DNA of 64,000 nucleotides from UBA868 sp016776875 (lineage in GTDB: Bacteria > Pseudomonadota > Gammaproteobacteria > Arenicellales > UBA868), in contig CP179198.1 of assembly GCA_051201585.1 (NCBI GenBank), positions 1,240,001-1,304,000 of the forward strand, given 5' to 3'. Within the stretch, counting starts at the first letter, position 1, and the number at the start of each line of letters is the position of its first letter. The position numbers were made by a program, and so were the translations under genes. The notes beneath the pieces were generated by a model. That model ran no database searches. It saw only the letters and a program-made list of their open reading frames with translations, and was not told the origin of the DNA. Positions 45,685-55,186 of this stretch are shown here, piece after piece.

Positions 45685-47460
45685 ATGGTCGCGTCGTGGT
45701 GGCGTTGGGCTGCGATCACGCTTGCGGCGACGACCGTGGTGTTTCATATCGGGCTGGTTTTTTCAGGGCTCACTCCAAATCTTGTGAGTCGCCCTATTCA
45801 TATGGCGCTCGCGCTGCCTTGGGTGCTCTGTGTGGGTCATTCATCGAGATGGCAGAGGGTATCTGGAATCGTGCTTTGCGTGCTCGGGGTGGCGGCCTGC
45901 GTCTGGGTAGCGACTCATGAGGATGCGCTTGCCGACCAGTATGGATTTTTAGAGGGAACATCGCAGCTGATTCTGGCGATCGTTCTGCTCACGGTTGTTT
46001 TAGAGGCGGCTCGGCGATCGATAGGATGGCCGCTACCGATTGTCGCGCTCCTCGCGATCGTTTATGGTCTGGCGGGACAATATATTCCGGGAGAGTTTGG
46101 TCACGCAGGCACGCCCATTTCGAGCTTTATGGGGACATTAACCATTGCCGAAGGCGGGCTGTGGGGAAGTCTCACCGGGATCTCGGTCGGGATTGTCGCC
46201 ATTTTTGTAATTTTAGGGGCGACCCTGAACGCGGGTGAGGCCGGTCGGGGTTTCATGAATGTCGCTTCCGCCGCCGCCGGCCGCTTAAAGGGTGGCGCTG
46301 CAAAAGTATCGATTCTGGCTTCAGCGCTATTTGGATCGATATCAGGTTCGGCATCGGCCAATGTGGCATCCACGGGCGCAATCACAATGCCTGCGATGCA
46401 AAAACTGGGTTATCCAAAACGCTTAACGGCGGCAGTTGAGGCCGTTGCGTCGTCGGGCGGACAGATCATGCCACCCCTAATGGGCGCAGGGGCATTTGTG
46501 ATGGTTGAACTCACAGGCACCCCTTACACCGGTGTCATGAGTGCAGCGCTTTTTCCCGCAGTGCTTTATTTTATCGCGGTCTGGATCGGGGTGAATGCCT
46601 ATGCCGATCGTTTTTCGTTGAAGCCCGTGGCGCGCGAAGATCAACCTGCGTTGCGAGAGGTAGCGATCACTTCTGTTTTCTTTCTTATCCCGTTTTCGAT
46701 TTTGATGTGGCTGTTGCTGGCGGTGGGTTACACCCCCCAGCGATCGGCTGTTGTCGCAATCTTTGCCGCCCTGATACTGCTTTTGTTTAACCACAAGCTC
46801 AACTTTTCATGGGGGGATGCGGGGCGTCGTATTGAAACATCGCTTATCTCCGCTTCGAAACAGATTGCGATGATTGCCTCAATTATTCTCTGCGCGTCGA
46901 TTGTCATTGGCGTGCTGGGTATCACGGGGCTTGGTGTCAAAATTACATCCCTGATCATGTCGGGGAGCGGAGGCGTTTTATGGCCCGCACTTATTTTGAC
47001 GGCGATCGCCTGTTTGATTCTTGGGATGGAAATTCCAACCACCGGCGCTTATGTGATCTGTGTTTCCGTTGCAGGCCCGGCGTTGATTGACCTCGGGATG
47101 GCGCCCCTGCAAGCCCATTTATTTGTATTCTGGTTTGCATTAATTTCTACCATCACGCCGCCGGTTTGCGGTGCGGTCTTTATTGCTTCCGGAATGATAG
47201 GCGCGAACTGGTTGAAAGTCGCCCTGACCGCCATGTCACTCGGTGTCGGGCTTTATATTATTCCGCTGGCGTTAGCGGCTGACATCGCGCTGATTCAAAT
47301 TGCAGATCGGCCGGGCACCGCGATTCTGATGGCGCTTAGAACCGGCATTGGCTTGTGGCTTATCTCGCGAGCGTTAATCTCGCCAGACTTGGGGGTTCTG
47401 CGGTTTTTAATGATCGGTTTTGGTGGACTCGTTATCTTTGCCCCGGTGTCGCTCGGCTGA
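45685..47460 (+). CDS. TRAP transporter fused permease (small plus large subunit)
   Basis: Membrane part of the TAXI-TRAP system. The 591-residue protein combines the four-helix DctQ-like and the DctM-like domains in one chain, as is usual for TAXI systems. It has many hydrophobic segments, the GSISGSASANVASTGAITMPAM stretch (bases 46330-46395) typical of the DctM half, SGGQIMPPLMGAGAFVMVE and a second inverted-repeat-like GMEIPTTGAYVI. ATG 45685. No frameshift. A slightly GC-richer look than the neighbours is not strong enough to claim transfer. Confidence 0.88.
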   Translation: MVASWWRWAAITLAATTVVFHIGLVFSGLTPNLVSRPIHMALALPWVLCVGHSSRWQRVSGIVLCVLGVAACVWVATHEDALADQYGFLEGTSQLILAIVLLTVVLEAARRSIGWPLPIVALLAIVYGLAGQYIPGEFGHAGTPISSFMGTLTIAEGGLWGSLTGISVGIVAIFVILGATLNAGEAGRGFMNVASAAAGRLKGGAAKVSILASALFGSISGSASANVASTGAITMPAMQKLGYPKRLTAAVEAVASSGGQIMPPLMGAGAFVMVELTGTPYTGVMSAALFPAVLYFIAVWIGVNAYADRFSLKPVAREDQPALREVAITSVFFLIPFSILMWLLLAVGYTPQRSAVVAIFAALILLLFNHKLNFSWGDAGRRIETSLISASKQIAMIASIILCASIVIGVLGITGLGVKITSLIMSGSGGVLWPALILTAIACLILGMEIPTTGAYVICVSVAGPALIDLGMAPLQAHLFVFWFALISTITPPVCGAVFIASGMIGANWLKVALTAMSLGVGLYIIPLALAADIALIQIADRPGTAILMALRTGIGLWLISRALISPDLGVLRFLMIGFGGLVIFAPVSLG

Positions 47461-47491
47461 GTATTTGCGATCAATAAATGTTTTTCTTGAC

Positions 47492-47497
47492 TATAAT
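47492..47497 (+). promoter_or_regulatory. Possible -10 box for the thrS-infC-rpmI-rplT-pheST operon
   Basis: A perfect TATAAT at 47492-47497 lies 101 bases before thrS. Candidate -35 boxes are poorly spaced (TTGCGA at 47465, 21 bases away). If used, it leaves an about 95-base leader that could carry the thrS translational operator known in E. coli. Confidence 0.4.
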
Positions 47498-47598
47498 ACG
47501 CGTCGATTTGCTTTCGACAATTGTGGGACAAAGAGCTCGTGGTACTGGCTAAATAAAATAAGTTAGAAGCTTCAGGTTTCAGGTCAAATTACTCCAAT

Positions 47599-49506
47599 AT
47601 GAAAATTACATTACCCGATCAGAGTGTTCGCGAATATCCCACGCCATTGAGCGTGATCGAGGTAGCGGCTGACATCGGCCCGGGACTTGCCAAAGCGACG
47701 CTTGCGGGCGAAGTTGATGGGCGGTTGGTGGACGCCTCTTTCGTTATGGATGCTGATGCGCAACTTCGGATTATTACCGGCAAGGACCCGGAAGGGCTTG
47801 AGGTGATTCGACACTCTTGCGCACATCTTTTAGCGCAAGCGGTCAAGCAGCTTTTCCCTAACGCTCAGGTAACGATCGGCCCCGTGATAGAAGACGGTTT
47901 CTATTATGATTTTGCCTATGCAGATGGTTTTTCAGAAGGAGATCTTGAGCGCATACAAGCCCGGATGGAATTGCTCGCTGCCGAGGGGTCTGAAGTCGAG
48001 AGACTTTTGATGAGTCGAAACGACGCCATTGATTTTTTTCGGGGAATTGGCGAGGAGTACAAGGCAAAGATTATTGAGGATATCCCGGCAGAAGAGGAAT
48101 TGTCGTTGTATCGTCAGGGCGACTTTACAGATCTTTGTCGCGGTCCTCATGTGGCTAACCTGAAGCAAGTCCGTGCATTTAAATTAACGAAGCTTGCCGG
48201 CGCCTATTGGCGGGGCAATTCTGAAAATGAAATGCTGCAGCGAATCTACGGTACGGCTTGGCCTGACAAGAAGACGCTGGATGCCCATCTACATCGAATC
48301 GCGGAAGCCGAAAAACGAGATCATCGGCGAATCGGAAAAGATTTGGATCTTTTTCATTTTCAGGACGAAGCGCCGGGCATGGTGTTTTGGCATCGAGATG
48401 GTTGGTCGCTTTATACCGCCGTTGAAGCCTACGTTCGCGAGCTACTCTCGGAGTACGATTATCAAGAGGTCCATACGCCTCAAATGCTGGACCGCAGCCT
48501 TTGGGAGCGTTCCGGGCATTGGGATAAATTTCGAGATAACATGTTCACCACCCACGTGGATGATCGTGATTACGCCATCAAGCCGATGAACTGCCCGGGA
48601 CATGTCCAGCTTTTTAATCAGGGGTTGAGAAGTTACCGCGATTTACCGATTCGAATTGCAGAATTCGGGATTGTCCATCGCAATGAGCCATCTGGCACAT
48701 TGCATGGACTGTTACGAGCCCGTCGGTTTACGCAGGATGACGCTCATGTGTTTTGCACAGAAGATCAACTTCAGGCAGAGGTATCAACCCTGATCGAACT
48801 GACTTACCGAATGTACAAGGATTTTGGATTTACAGATATTGAAGTAGCGCTGTCGACTCGACCGAAGCAAAGGGTGGGTGAGGATGCGTTATGGGATCGG
48901 GCAGAGGAGGCGCTCGCAAAAGCGTTGGAAGAGAAAGATATCCCGTATACCGTTCAGCCTGGAGAAGGGGCGTTTTACGGGCCCAAACATGAGTTTGTAC
49001 TGCGGGACTCGATCGGAAGGCGGTGGCAATGCGGGACGATTCAGGTGGACTTTTCAATGCCCGGGCGGTTAGGCGCGACTTTTGTGGCCGAGGATGGGTC
49101 TAAACAGGTGCCTGTGATGATTCATCGCGCTATTTTAGGTTCACTTGAGCGATTCATCGGCATTCTGATCGAAGATACCGAAGGTAAGCTGCCGTTTTGG
49201 CTTGCCCCCGTTCAGGCGGTTCTGATGAATATTACCGACCGGCAGCGGGACTTTGTTGTCGAAACTGAAAAATTCCTTAGAAAACAGGGGCTCCGGATCG
49301 AAAGTGACTTGAGAAACGAGAAAATAGGCTATAAAATCCGGCACTCAACTCTTCGGCGAGTTCCCTACCTTCTGGTGGTGGGAGACAAAGAGACAGCCGA
49401 AGGTTCTGTTGCCGTGCGTACGCGGGAGGGTGAAGACCTCGGAACCATCAAGGTTTCCGATTTATACCAGGAATTACTTCATCTCGACGCCAGCGCGCGG
49501 CTTTAA
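47599..49506 (+). CDS. thrS: Threonyl-tRNA synthetase
   Basis: Charges tRNA-Thr and edits mischarged Ser. The 635-residue protein has the TGS domain at the start, the editing domain with HxxxH (His72, His76) and CRGPH, the class II catalytic core with zinc ligands in NCPGHV and the RNEPSGTLHGLLRARRFTQDD stretch (bases 48682-48744), and a C-terminal anticodon domain. ATG 47599. Leads the usual thrS-infC-rpmI-rplT-pheS-pheT block. In E. coli ThrRS represses its own translation; a similar leader was not verified here. Confidence 0.97.
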   Translation: MKITLPDQSVREYPTPLSVIEVAADIGPGLAKATLAGEVDGRLVDASFVMDADAQLRIITGKDPEGLEVIRHSCAHLLAQAVKQLFPNAQVTIGPVIEDGFYYDFAYADGFSEGDLERIQARMELLAAEGSEVERLLMSRNDAIDFFRGIGEEYKAKIIEDIPAEEELSLYRQGDFTDLCRGPHVANLKQVRAFKLTKLAGAYWRGNSENEMLQRIYGTAWPDKKTLDAHLHRIAEAEKRDHRRIGKDLDLFHFQDEAPGMVFWHRDGWSLYTAVEAYVRELLSEYDYQEVHTPQMLDRSLWERSGHWDKFRDNMFTTHVDDRDYAIKPMNCPGHVQLFNQGLRSYRDLPIRIAEFGIVHRNEPSGTLHGLLRARRFTQDDAHVFCTEDQLQAEVSTLIELTYRMYKDFGFTDIEVALSTRPKQRVGEDALWDRAEEALAKALEEKDIPYTVQPGEGAFYGPKHEFVLRDSIGRRWQCGTIQVDFSMPGRLGATFVAEDGSKQVPVMIHRAILGSLERFIGILIEDTEGKLPFWLAPVQAVLMNITDRQRDFVVETEKFLRKQGLRIESDLRNEKIGYKIRHSTLRRVPYLLVVGDKETAEGSVAVRTREGEDLGTIKVSDLYQELLHLDASARL

Positions 49507-49511
49507 TTTTT

Positions 49512-49516
49512 GGAGG
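49512..49516 (+). promoter_or_regulatory. Shine-Dalgarno site that decides the infC start
   Basis: GGAGG with eight bases to the ATA codon at 49525, ideal spacing for that codon and impossible for the TTG at 49510. Confidence 0.65.
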
Positions 49517-49524
49517 ATGCGGCA

Positions 49525-50043
49525 ATAGCAGGATCAAAAGAGCAACGGCTCAATGAAGACATTACTTACGAAAAACTTCGTTTAGTAAGTGATACCGGTG
49601 AACAGTTAGGGATACTTAACGCTCAGGAAGCGCGCGCCGCTGCAGAAGAGAGGGGGCTAGATCTTGTAGAGATCGCGCCAAATGCAGATCCTCCAGTCTG
49701 TCGACTGATGGACTACGGCAAGTTTCTTTACGCTAATTCCAAAAAAAAGCAGGAGTCGAAAAAGAAGCAAAAGCAGATCACGGTCAAGGAGATAAAGTTC
49801 CGCCCCGGCACAGATGTTGGGGACTACGGAATTAAGGTTCGTCGACTGACAGAGTTCTTGGATACCGGTAACAAAGTAAAAGTAACGCTTCGGTTTAGGG
49901 GGCGCGAGATGGCTCACCAAGAGCTTGGAATGGAAATGCTCAAGCGAGTAGAAGAAGATTTAAAAGAAGTCGGCATCGTTGAACAGATGCCAAAAATGGA
50001 AGGGCGGCAGATGGTGATGGTTATTGCTCCCTTGAAACCGTAA
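49525..50043 (+). CDS. infC: Translation initiation factor IF-3, probable ATA start
   Basis: IF3 discriminates against non-standard start codons and wrong initiator tRNAs on the 30S subunit. The 172-residue product from 49525 has RLNEDITYEKLRLVSDTG, DLVEIAPNADPPVCRLMDYGK, VKEIKFRPGT and LRFRGREMAH. No ATG is available. ATA at 49525 has a perfect GGAGG (49512-49516) eight bases upstream, whereas TTG 49510 overlaps that site and has none. Infrequent start codons such as AUU are how infC regulates itself in E. coli, so ATA here would do the same job. The alternative TTG start adds five residues. Confidence 0.93.
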   Translation: MAGSKEQRLNEDITYEKLRLVSDTGEQLGILNAQEARAAAEERGLDLVEIAPNADPPVCRLMDYGKFLYANSKKKQESKKKQKQITVKEIKFRPGTDVGDYGIKVRRLTEFLDTGNKVKVTLRFRGREMAHQELGMEMLKRVEEDLKEVGIVEQMPKMEGRQMVMVIAPLKP

Positions 50044-50076
50044 CAATTTAAAATTATCAAGATTAGGACAGCAACT

Positions 50077-50274
50077 ATGCCTAAACTGAAAACGAACCGC
50101 GGCGCTGCAAAGCGTTTCAAGCGTACGGCATCCGGAAAATTTAAACGTTCCCAAGCCTATCTCAATCATATTTTGACCAAGAAATCGACGAAGCGAAAGC
50201 GCCAGTTGAGAGAAGGGCTAATTGTGGATGCTGCAGATCAGGCCGCAGTTCGGCGCATGCTGCCTTACGCCTAG
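50077..50274 (+). CDS. rpmI: 50S ribosomal protein L35
   Basis: Small basic ribosomal protein, 65 residues, with MPKLKTNRGAAKRFKRTASG at the start and HILTKKSTKRKRQLR in the middle, the standard L35 pattern. ATG 50077 after infC; rplT follows. In E. coli L20 represses rpmI-rplT translation through the rpmI leader; the 33-base infC-rpmI gap here is short, so any such site would lie in infC. Confidence 0.97.
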   Translation: MPKLKTNRGAAKRFKRTASGKFKRSQAYLNHILTKKSTKRKRQLREGLIVDAADQAAVRRMLPYA

Positions 50275-50315
50275 GCCGAAGTCTAATTCTTCCGAATCTT
50301 TAAAGAGCTTAAATA

Positions 50316-50675
50316 ATGCCAAGAGTAAAAAGAGGTGTGACCGCACGGGCGCGCCATAACAAAGTGATCTCGCGGGCCAAAGGGTACCGAGGCGCGAGAA
50401 AAAACGTATTTCGAGTCGCAAATCAGGCGGTAATGAAGGCGGATCAGTACGCTTACCGCGATCGTCGACAGCGAAAACGTCAGTTTCGCTCGTTATGGAT
50501 TGTTCGAATTAATGCAGCGGCACGGATGCACGATCTCAACTACAGCCGGCTGATTGATGGTTTGAGTAAAGCCAATATCATCGTCGATCGAAAGATTCTT
50601 GCCGACATGGCCGTAAACGATCAAGGATCGTTTGCAGCACTGGCAGGCCAGGCGAAAGCTGCTCTGGCCGCTTAA
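50316..50675 (+). CDS. rplT: 50S ribosomal protein L20
   Basis: Early-assembly 23S rRNA-binding protein and, in E. coli, a translational repressor of its operon. The 119-residue protein shows PRVKRGVTARARHNKVI, KGYRGARKNVFRVA, YRDRRQRKRQFR and the RINAAARMHDLNYSRL stretch. ATG 50316. Followed by a terminator before pheS. Confidence 0.98.
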   Translation: MPRVKRGVTARARHNKVISRAKGYRGARKNVFRVANQAVMKADQYAYRDRRQRKRQFRSLWIVRINAAARMHDLNYSRLIDGLSKANIIVDRKILADMAVNDQGSFAALAGQAKAALAA

Positions 50676-50715
50676 CCTTTTCTTTATTAAGGCTCGCGAG
50701 GCGGGCTCAGAATCA

Positions 50716-50748
50716 GGGAAAGGCGGTTACCACCTTTCCCTTTTTTTT
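50716..50748 (+). terminator. Terminator between rplT and pheS
   Basis: GGGAAAGG (50716-50723) pairs with CCTTTCCC (50733-50740), then eight T to 50748. It ends 21 bases before pheS. In E. coli this place holds the pheM attenuator; no leader ORF with Phe codons is visible here, so it may simply lower pheST expression. Confidence 0.85.
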
Positions 50749-50769
50749 ATTTCCAGTCGATTCTAATTC

Positions 50770-51801
50770 ATGGAAAAAAATTCAGCCGCAGATCTCGAGG
50801 TGTTACTTCAGGCAGGGTTGTCTGACATCGCTGATGCGAACAACTCAAAAGACCTGGACGGTGTTCGGGTACAACTCCTCGGTAAACAAGGATCGGTAAC
50901 GGCTCAGTTAAAGACCATTGGCGCTTTGGCGCCAGAGGATCGTAGCGCCTTTGGTGCGGCCGTCAATCGAGTCCGGGTAGAGCTTACAACCGCACTTGAA
51001 AGCAGGTCAGTCGCAATTGCTGAGGTCGAGCGGCAGGCCGACATTGAATCTCAACGGGTTGACGTTACGCTGCCGGGCCGCGGTGTTGCGCCAGGCGGTC
51101 TGCATCCAGTGACCCGGACTTTACGGAAAATTGAGAGAATTTTCTTGCGCGCGGGATTTAGCATTGCCTACGGTCCTGAAATTGAGGACGACTTTCATAA
51201 TTTCGAGGCGCTCAATATTCCAAAGAATCATCCCGCTCGGGCGATGCATGATACGTTTTATATTGACCCAGAGACGGTACTGCGGACCCACACATCGCCC
51301 GTACAGGTTCGTTATCTTGAGGATCACTCGCCGCCTGTCAATATCATCGCGCCGGGGCGGGTTTATCGTTGCGATTCTGATGTGACACATACGCCAATGT
51401 TTCATCAGCTTGAGGGACTGGCAGTTGATACCGATATTTCCTTTGGGGATTTAAAAGGCATATTGATTTTCTTTCTCCAAGAGTTTTTTGAACGCGATTT
51501 ACCGGTCCGGTTTCGCCCATCGTTTTTCCCATTTACAGAGCCATCAGCCGAGGTGGATATGGGTTGCGTCTTTTGTGATGGCGCCGGTTGCCGAATATGT
51601 GGACAAAGTGGGTGGCTAGAAGTACTGGGCTGTGGAATGGTTCACCCTGAAGTGTTTACTCAGGTTGGAATTGATAATGAGCGTTATACCGGCTATGCCT
51701 TCGGTTTGGGGATTGAGCGCCTAGCCATGCTCCGATACGGGGTCAATGACCTCAGGGTTTTCTTTGAGAACGAAACCAGCTTTCTTCGTCAGTTTGCCTA
51801 A
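50770..51801 (+). CDS. pheS: Phenylalanyl-tRNA synthetase alpha subunit
   Basis: Catalytic subunit of the alpha2beta2 PheRS. The 343-residue protein has an N-terminal coiled coil, LPGRGVAPGGLHPVTRTLRK, the class II motif 2 region FHQLEGLAVD, FFPFTEPSAEVDM and motif 3 YAFGLGIERLAMLRYG. ATG 50770. The stop is 11 bases before pheT. Confidence 0.97.
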   Translation: MEKNSAADLEVLLQAGLSDIADANNSKDLDGVRVQLLGKQGSVTAQLKTIGALAPEDRSAFGAAVNRVRVELTTALESRSVAIAEVERQADIESQRVDVTLPGRGVAPGGLHPVTRTLRKIERIFLRAGFSIAYGPEIEDDFHNFEALNIPKNHPARAMHDTFYIDPETVLRTHTSPVQVRYLEDHSPPVNIIAPGRVYRCDSDVTHTPMFHQLEGLAVDTDISFGDLKGILIFFLQEFFERDLPVRFRPSFFPFTEPSAEVDMGCVFCDGAGCRICGQSGWLEVLGCGMVHPEVFTQVGIDNERYTGYAFGLGIERLAMLRYGVNDLRVFFENETSFLRQFA

Positions 51802-51812
51802 AGTCGCTAGTT

Positions 51813-54196
51813 ATGATTATTAGTGAAAACTGGTTACGTGAATGGGTAGATTTCGACGCTTCGTTCGAAAAGCTTCCCGGAATTATTAACCCAAGTCGGT
51901 CTAGAGGCGGGAGCCGTCTCTATCGTCCCGTCACTGCCAAAAGGAATTGTGGCGGCTCGGGTTGATCTTGTCGCGCCACACCCTGATGCCGACGGTTTAT
52001 CCGTTTGTGACGTTGACGGTGGTCGTCCGGAAAAATATCAAATCGTATGTGGCGCGGAAAATGTCCGCGTTGGAATGATCACGGCGCTCGCAACACCTGA
52101 TACCGTTCTTCCAAATGGTCAAAAAATTTCGAGCCAAAATCTGCGGGGCGTGACGTCCGATGGCATGCTTTGCTCGGGAAGTGAGTTGGGATTGGAGGAT
52201 CAGTCCTCGGGAATTCTGGAGCTTGATCCTCACTTATCTCCCGGTCAATTACTCGACGAGCATTTGCAGCTCCCAGATCGTCTTTTTGAGGTTGAGTTGA
52301 CGCCCAACCGTGGAGATTGTTTAAGCTTCCTCGGTGTCGCAAGGGAAACCGCGACGGTGACCCGGGGGACTTTAAAAGAACCCACGATAAAAAAAGTGGC
52401 GCAAGAATCGAGCGAAACCCGCTCAATCACACTTGATAAGCCCGATGACTGCCCACGTTATGTGGGGCGTGTGCTTAGTGGTGTGTCTTCAAATACCCGT
52501 AGTCCAGACATCATTCGAGAACGGTTGCGACGATCAGATGTTCGAAGTGTTGATGCGTTAGTTGATATCACCAACTATCTCATGCTTGAGACCGGGCAAC
52601 CGATGCACGCTTTTGATAACGATCGATTAAAGGGCGGTATCGTAGTTCGGCGGGCATCACCATCTGAACAATTGACGCTGTTGGATGGGCAAGAAATTAC
52701 CCTTAATGAGGATAATCTAGTAATCGCAGACGATTCTGGTTCGATCGCACTGGGCGGAATAAAAGGCGGTTCGAGCACAATGATTAATGAGCACACTTCC
52801 TCGTTGTTTCTTGAAGCGGCGTCATTCAATCCCGACTGTATTGCACAAACTGCAAGACAATTTAGCATTAATTCAGACGCAGCTCATCGATTCGAAAGGG
52901 GAGTGGATTTTAACCTTCCCGCGTTAGCGATTGAGCGGGCAAGTGCTATGGTGATCGAATTATGCGGGGGGGCGCCAGGACCGCTGATTGACCAAACGAT
53001 TCCTGGATGTCTCCCTGAGCGTCGCTCGATCATTCTGAGACAAGCCCGCCTGGAACGAATGCTAGGGACTCAGTTGACTTCGCAAGATGTAGATGCTGCT
53101 TTCGTGGCGGCTCGTTTTGAATTTGTTCCCGTCGATTCGGGATGGTCCGTTACCCCCCCGTCTCATCGGTACGATCTCACGGGAGAGCATGACTTGATCG
53201 AGGAGATCGCACGATTAATTGGTTACGATCGATTCGAAAGTTATCAACCACGTGTTCGGGCCGGTAGTCAGCTTGCACCTGAAGACATTCTGGATCTGGA
53301 TCGAGCTAAAGACTTTTTAGTTGGCTTGGGCTACTTCGAGGCGATCACCTACAGCTTTGTCTCTAGCGAATTGCAGGGACTTGTCAGTGGCAGCGAGGAA
53401 GCGATCAGACTTCAAAATCCGATTGCTGCCCAGTTTTCTGAAATGCGTTTAACTCTGCTACCGGGACTGCTCAACGCGCTTGCCAATAACGCACGGCGAC
53501 AGACGCGCGATATTCGCCTGTTTGAAACCGGTCATGTTTTCCAAGCCACATTAAGACAACCTAAAGAGCAGCAATTTATTGGCGGGGTCATCACAGGCTC
53601 AGCGACGGGCACCCGTTGGGATCAGCGGGACCGCGAAGTCGATTTTTTCGATGCAAAGGGTCATGTCGAATCGTTGATGGGTATGGCGTGTTCTGGAAAA
53701 TCACTGCGTTTTGTTCAGAGCGAACACCCTGCGTATCAATCCGGGCAATGCGCAGAAATAATGCTCGATGAAACCAGGGTGGGTCAGATGGGTCGGATCA
53801 GTCACGATGTATTGATGCACTTGGATTTAGACCAACCAGTTTATGCATTTGAGATTAACTTTGGGTTGATTCGAGAAATCAAGATTCCAAGCTTACACAG
53901 CATCATCCCGTTACCCATCATTGAGTCGTGATTTATCTTTTATTTTTCCTGATGGCACATCATCGCAAACCATTATAGATGCGATCAGGCAGTCCGCTGG
54001 CGACTTGTTAATCAACCTTGAACTGATTGACTTATATAAAGAAAATCCCAAAACGTCAACCGAAAAATCACTGACTTTTCGCTTGACGTTACAGTCTAAT
54101 TCCCGCAATCTTAAGGACGAGGATGCAGACGCCGTCGCGCACTCCGTCGTGAGTCGTATTAGCGCGGAATATGAAGGGGTGCTTCGAAGTAGTTGA
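51813..54196 (+). CDS. pheT: Phenylalanyl-tRNA synthetase beta subunit, two frameshifts
   Basis: Large subunit that binds tRNA-Phe and edits Tyr-tRNA-Phe. ATG 51813 gives MIISENWLREWVDF, which breaks at GG 51879-51880; one G fewer yields LTQVGLEAGAVSIVP and the intact middle (tRNA-binding, B3/B4 editing, B5 and core). A second shift at T53926 cuts off the end; removing it gives IERDLSFIF and the C-terminal FDX-ACB anticodon-binding domain up to 54196. Both are extra bases. Rejoined length about 793 residues, equal to the family's size. Essential gene, so error is likelier than loss. Followed by ihfA after 92 bases, as usual. Confidence 0.92.
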
Positions 54197-54288
54197 AGAT
54201 GATTGGCGCCATCTAAAGGTTGGCGTAAAGGTTTAAATAGTAGGTTTAGGGATTAAATTGCAAGCAGGTGATAAGGCGTTAGCGACGA

Positions 54289-54624
54289 ATGACTAGCACA
54301 ATAACAAAGGCAGATATCGCCAACACACTTTTTGAAGAATTGGGTTTAAACAAACGGGAAGCGAAAGAGTTTGTTGAACTTTTTTTTGAGAAGATTCGAG
54401 AATCACTTGAATCAGGTGAAAGCGTCAAGCTCTCAGGCTTTGGAGGGTTTACCATCCGTGAGAAAAGCTCCCGCCCAGGTCGTAATCCAAAAACAGGTGA
54501 AACGGTTCCTGTGAGCGCTCGAAGAGTGGTCACTTTTCGGGCCAGTCAAAAGGTCAAAGAAGACGTAAGCGCAAACACGAGCGCGATCGCGTCCCAGGCG
54601 CATACTCCTGAGGCCGCCGTATGA
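54289..54624 (+). CDS. ihfA: Integration host factor alpha subunit
   Basis: DNA-bending nucleoid protein, HU/IHF family, used in recombination, replication and transcription. The 111-residue product has ITKADIANTLFEELGLNKREA, KLSGFGGF and the intercalating arm RPGRNPKTGE (62-71) with Pro67. Its C-terminal tail (about 15 residues after VKEDV) is longer than in E. coli. ATG 54289; stop overlaps the next gene. The place after pheT is typical of ihfA rather than ihfB. Confidence 0.95.
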   Translation: MTSTITKADIANTLFEELGLNKREAKEFVELFFEKIRESLESGESVKLSGFGGFTIREKSSRPGRNPKTGETVPVSARRVVTFRASQKVKEDVSANTSAIASQAHTPEAAV

Positions 54625-54986
54625 CGATGTTGGATCCGGGCGCAGAAGAACTTCCGCCGATTCCGAGCAAACGCTACTTCACGATCGGTGAGGTCGGGAC
54701 GCTTTGCTGCGTAAAGCCTCACGTCCTACGTTATTGGGAACAAGAGTTCCCGCAACTCCAGCCCGTAAAGCGTCGAGGCAACCGGCGGTATTACCAGCGG
54801 CATGAAGTCGAGCTTATTCGCACCATTCGTCGTCTTCTCTATATCGAAGGCTATACGATTAGTGGCGCAAGCCACCAGCTTGCAGGCCCCGAGCGGCCAT
54901 CCACTGATTCAGCCCTGAGCGCTTCAGATGTTAATGAGCTCGTCATCGAGCGAGAAAAAATTTCGACGCTTTTGACTGCCAATTAG
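54621..54986 (+). CDS. MerR-family transcriptional regulator
   Basis: Small MerR-type helix-turn-helix protein. The 121-residue product starts with KRYFTIGEVGTLCCVKPHVLRYWEQEFPQ (bases 54672-54758), then the wing RRGNRRYYQRHEVELI and a helical dimerisation part RRLLYIEGYTISGASHQL. The same gene follows ihfA in many gammaproteobacteria, but its targets are mostly unknown. ATG overlaps the ihfA stop (ATGA). Confidence 0.9.
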   Translation: MTMLDPGAEELPPIPSKRYFTIGEVGTLCCVKPHVLRYWEQEFPQLQPVKRRGNRRYYQRHEVELIRTIRRLLYIEGYTISGASHQLAGPERPSTDSALSASDVNELVIEREKISTLLTAN

Positions 54987-55017
54987 ATTAAAGACGATTG
55001 CCAAGAATCTGTTTTTT

Positions 55018-55094
<77 letters not shown>

Positions 55095-55186
55095 GTTCTT
55101 GCATCGGACTTTAACGCTACGCCATAGCATCGTTAGCGCATGATCATCTCTGTAAATCGGAATGTTATTTTTGAGGAGGGCGTAAG

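Noticed and set aside
45685..47460. TRAP permease region as a horizontally acquired island
   Set aside because: Base composition looks only slightly richer in GC, which is common for membrane proteins; no mobile-element marks or repeats are seen.
53921..54196. Independent small gene after pheT
   Set aside because: The sequence is the FDX-ACB domain that belongs at the end of PheT; one extra T at 53926 separates it.
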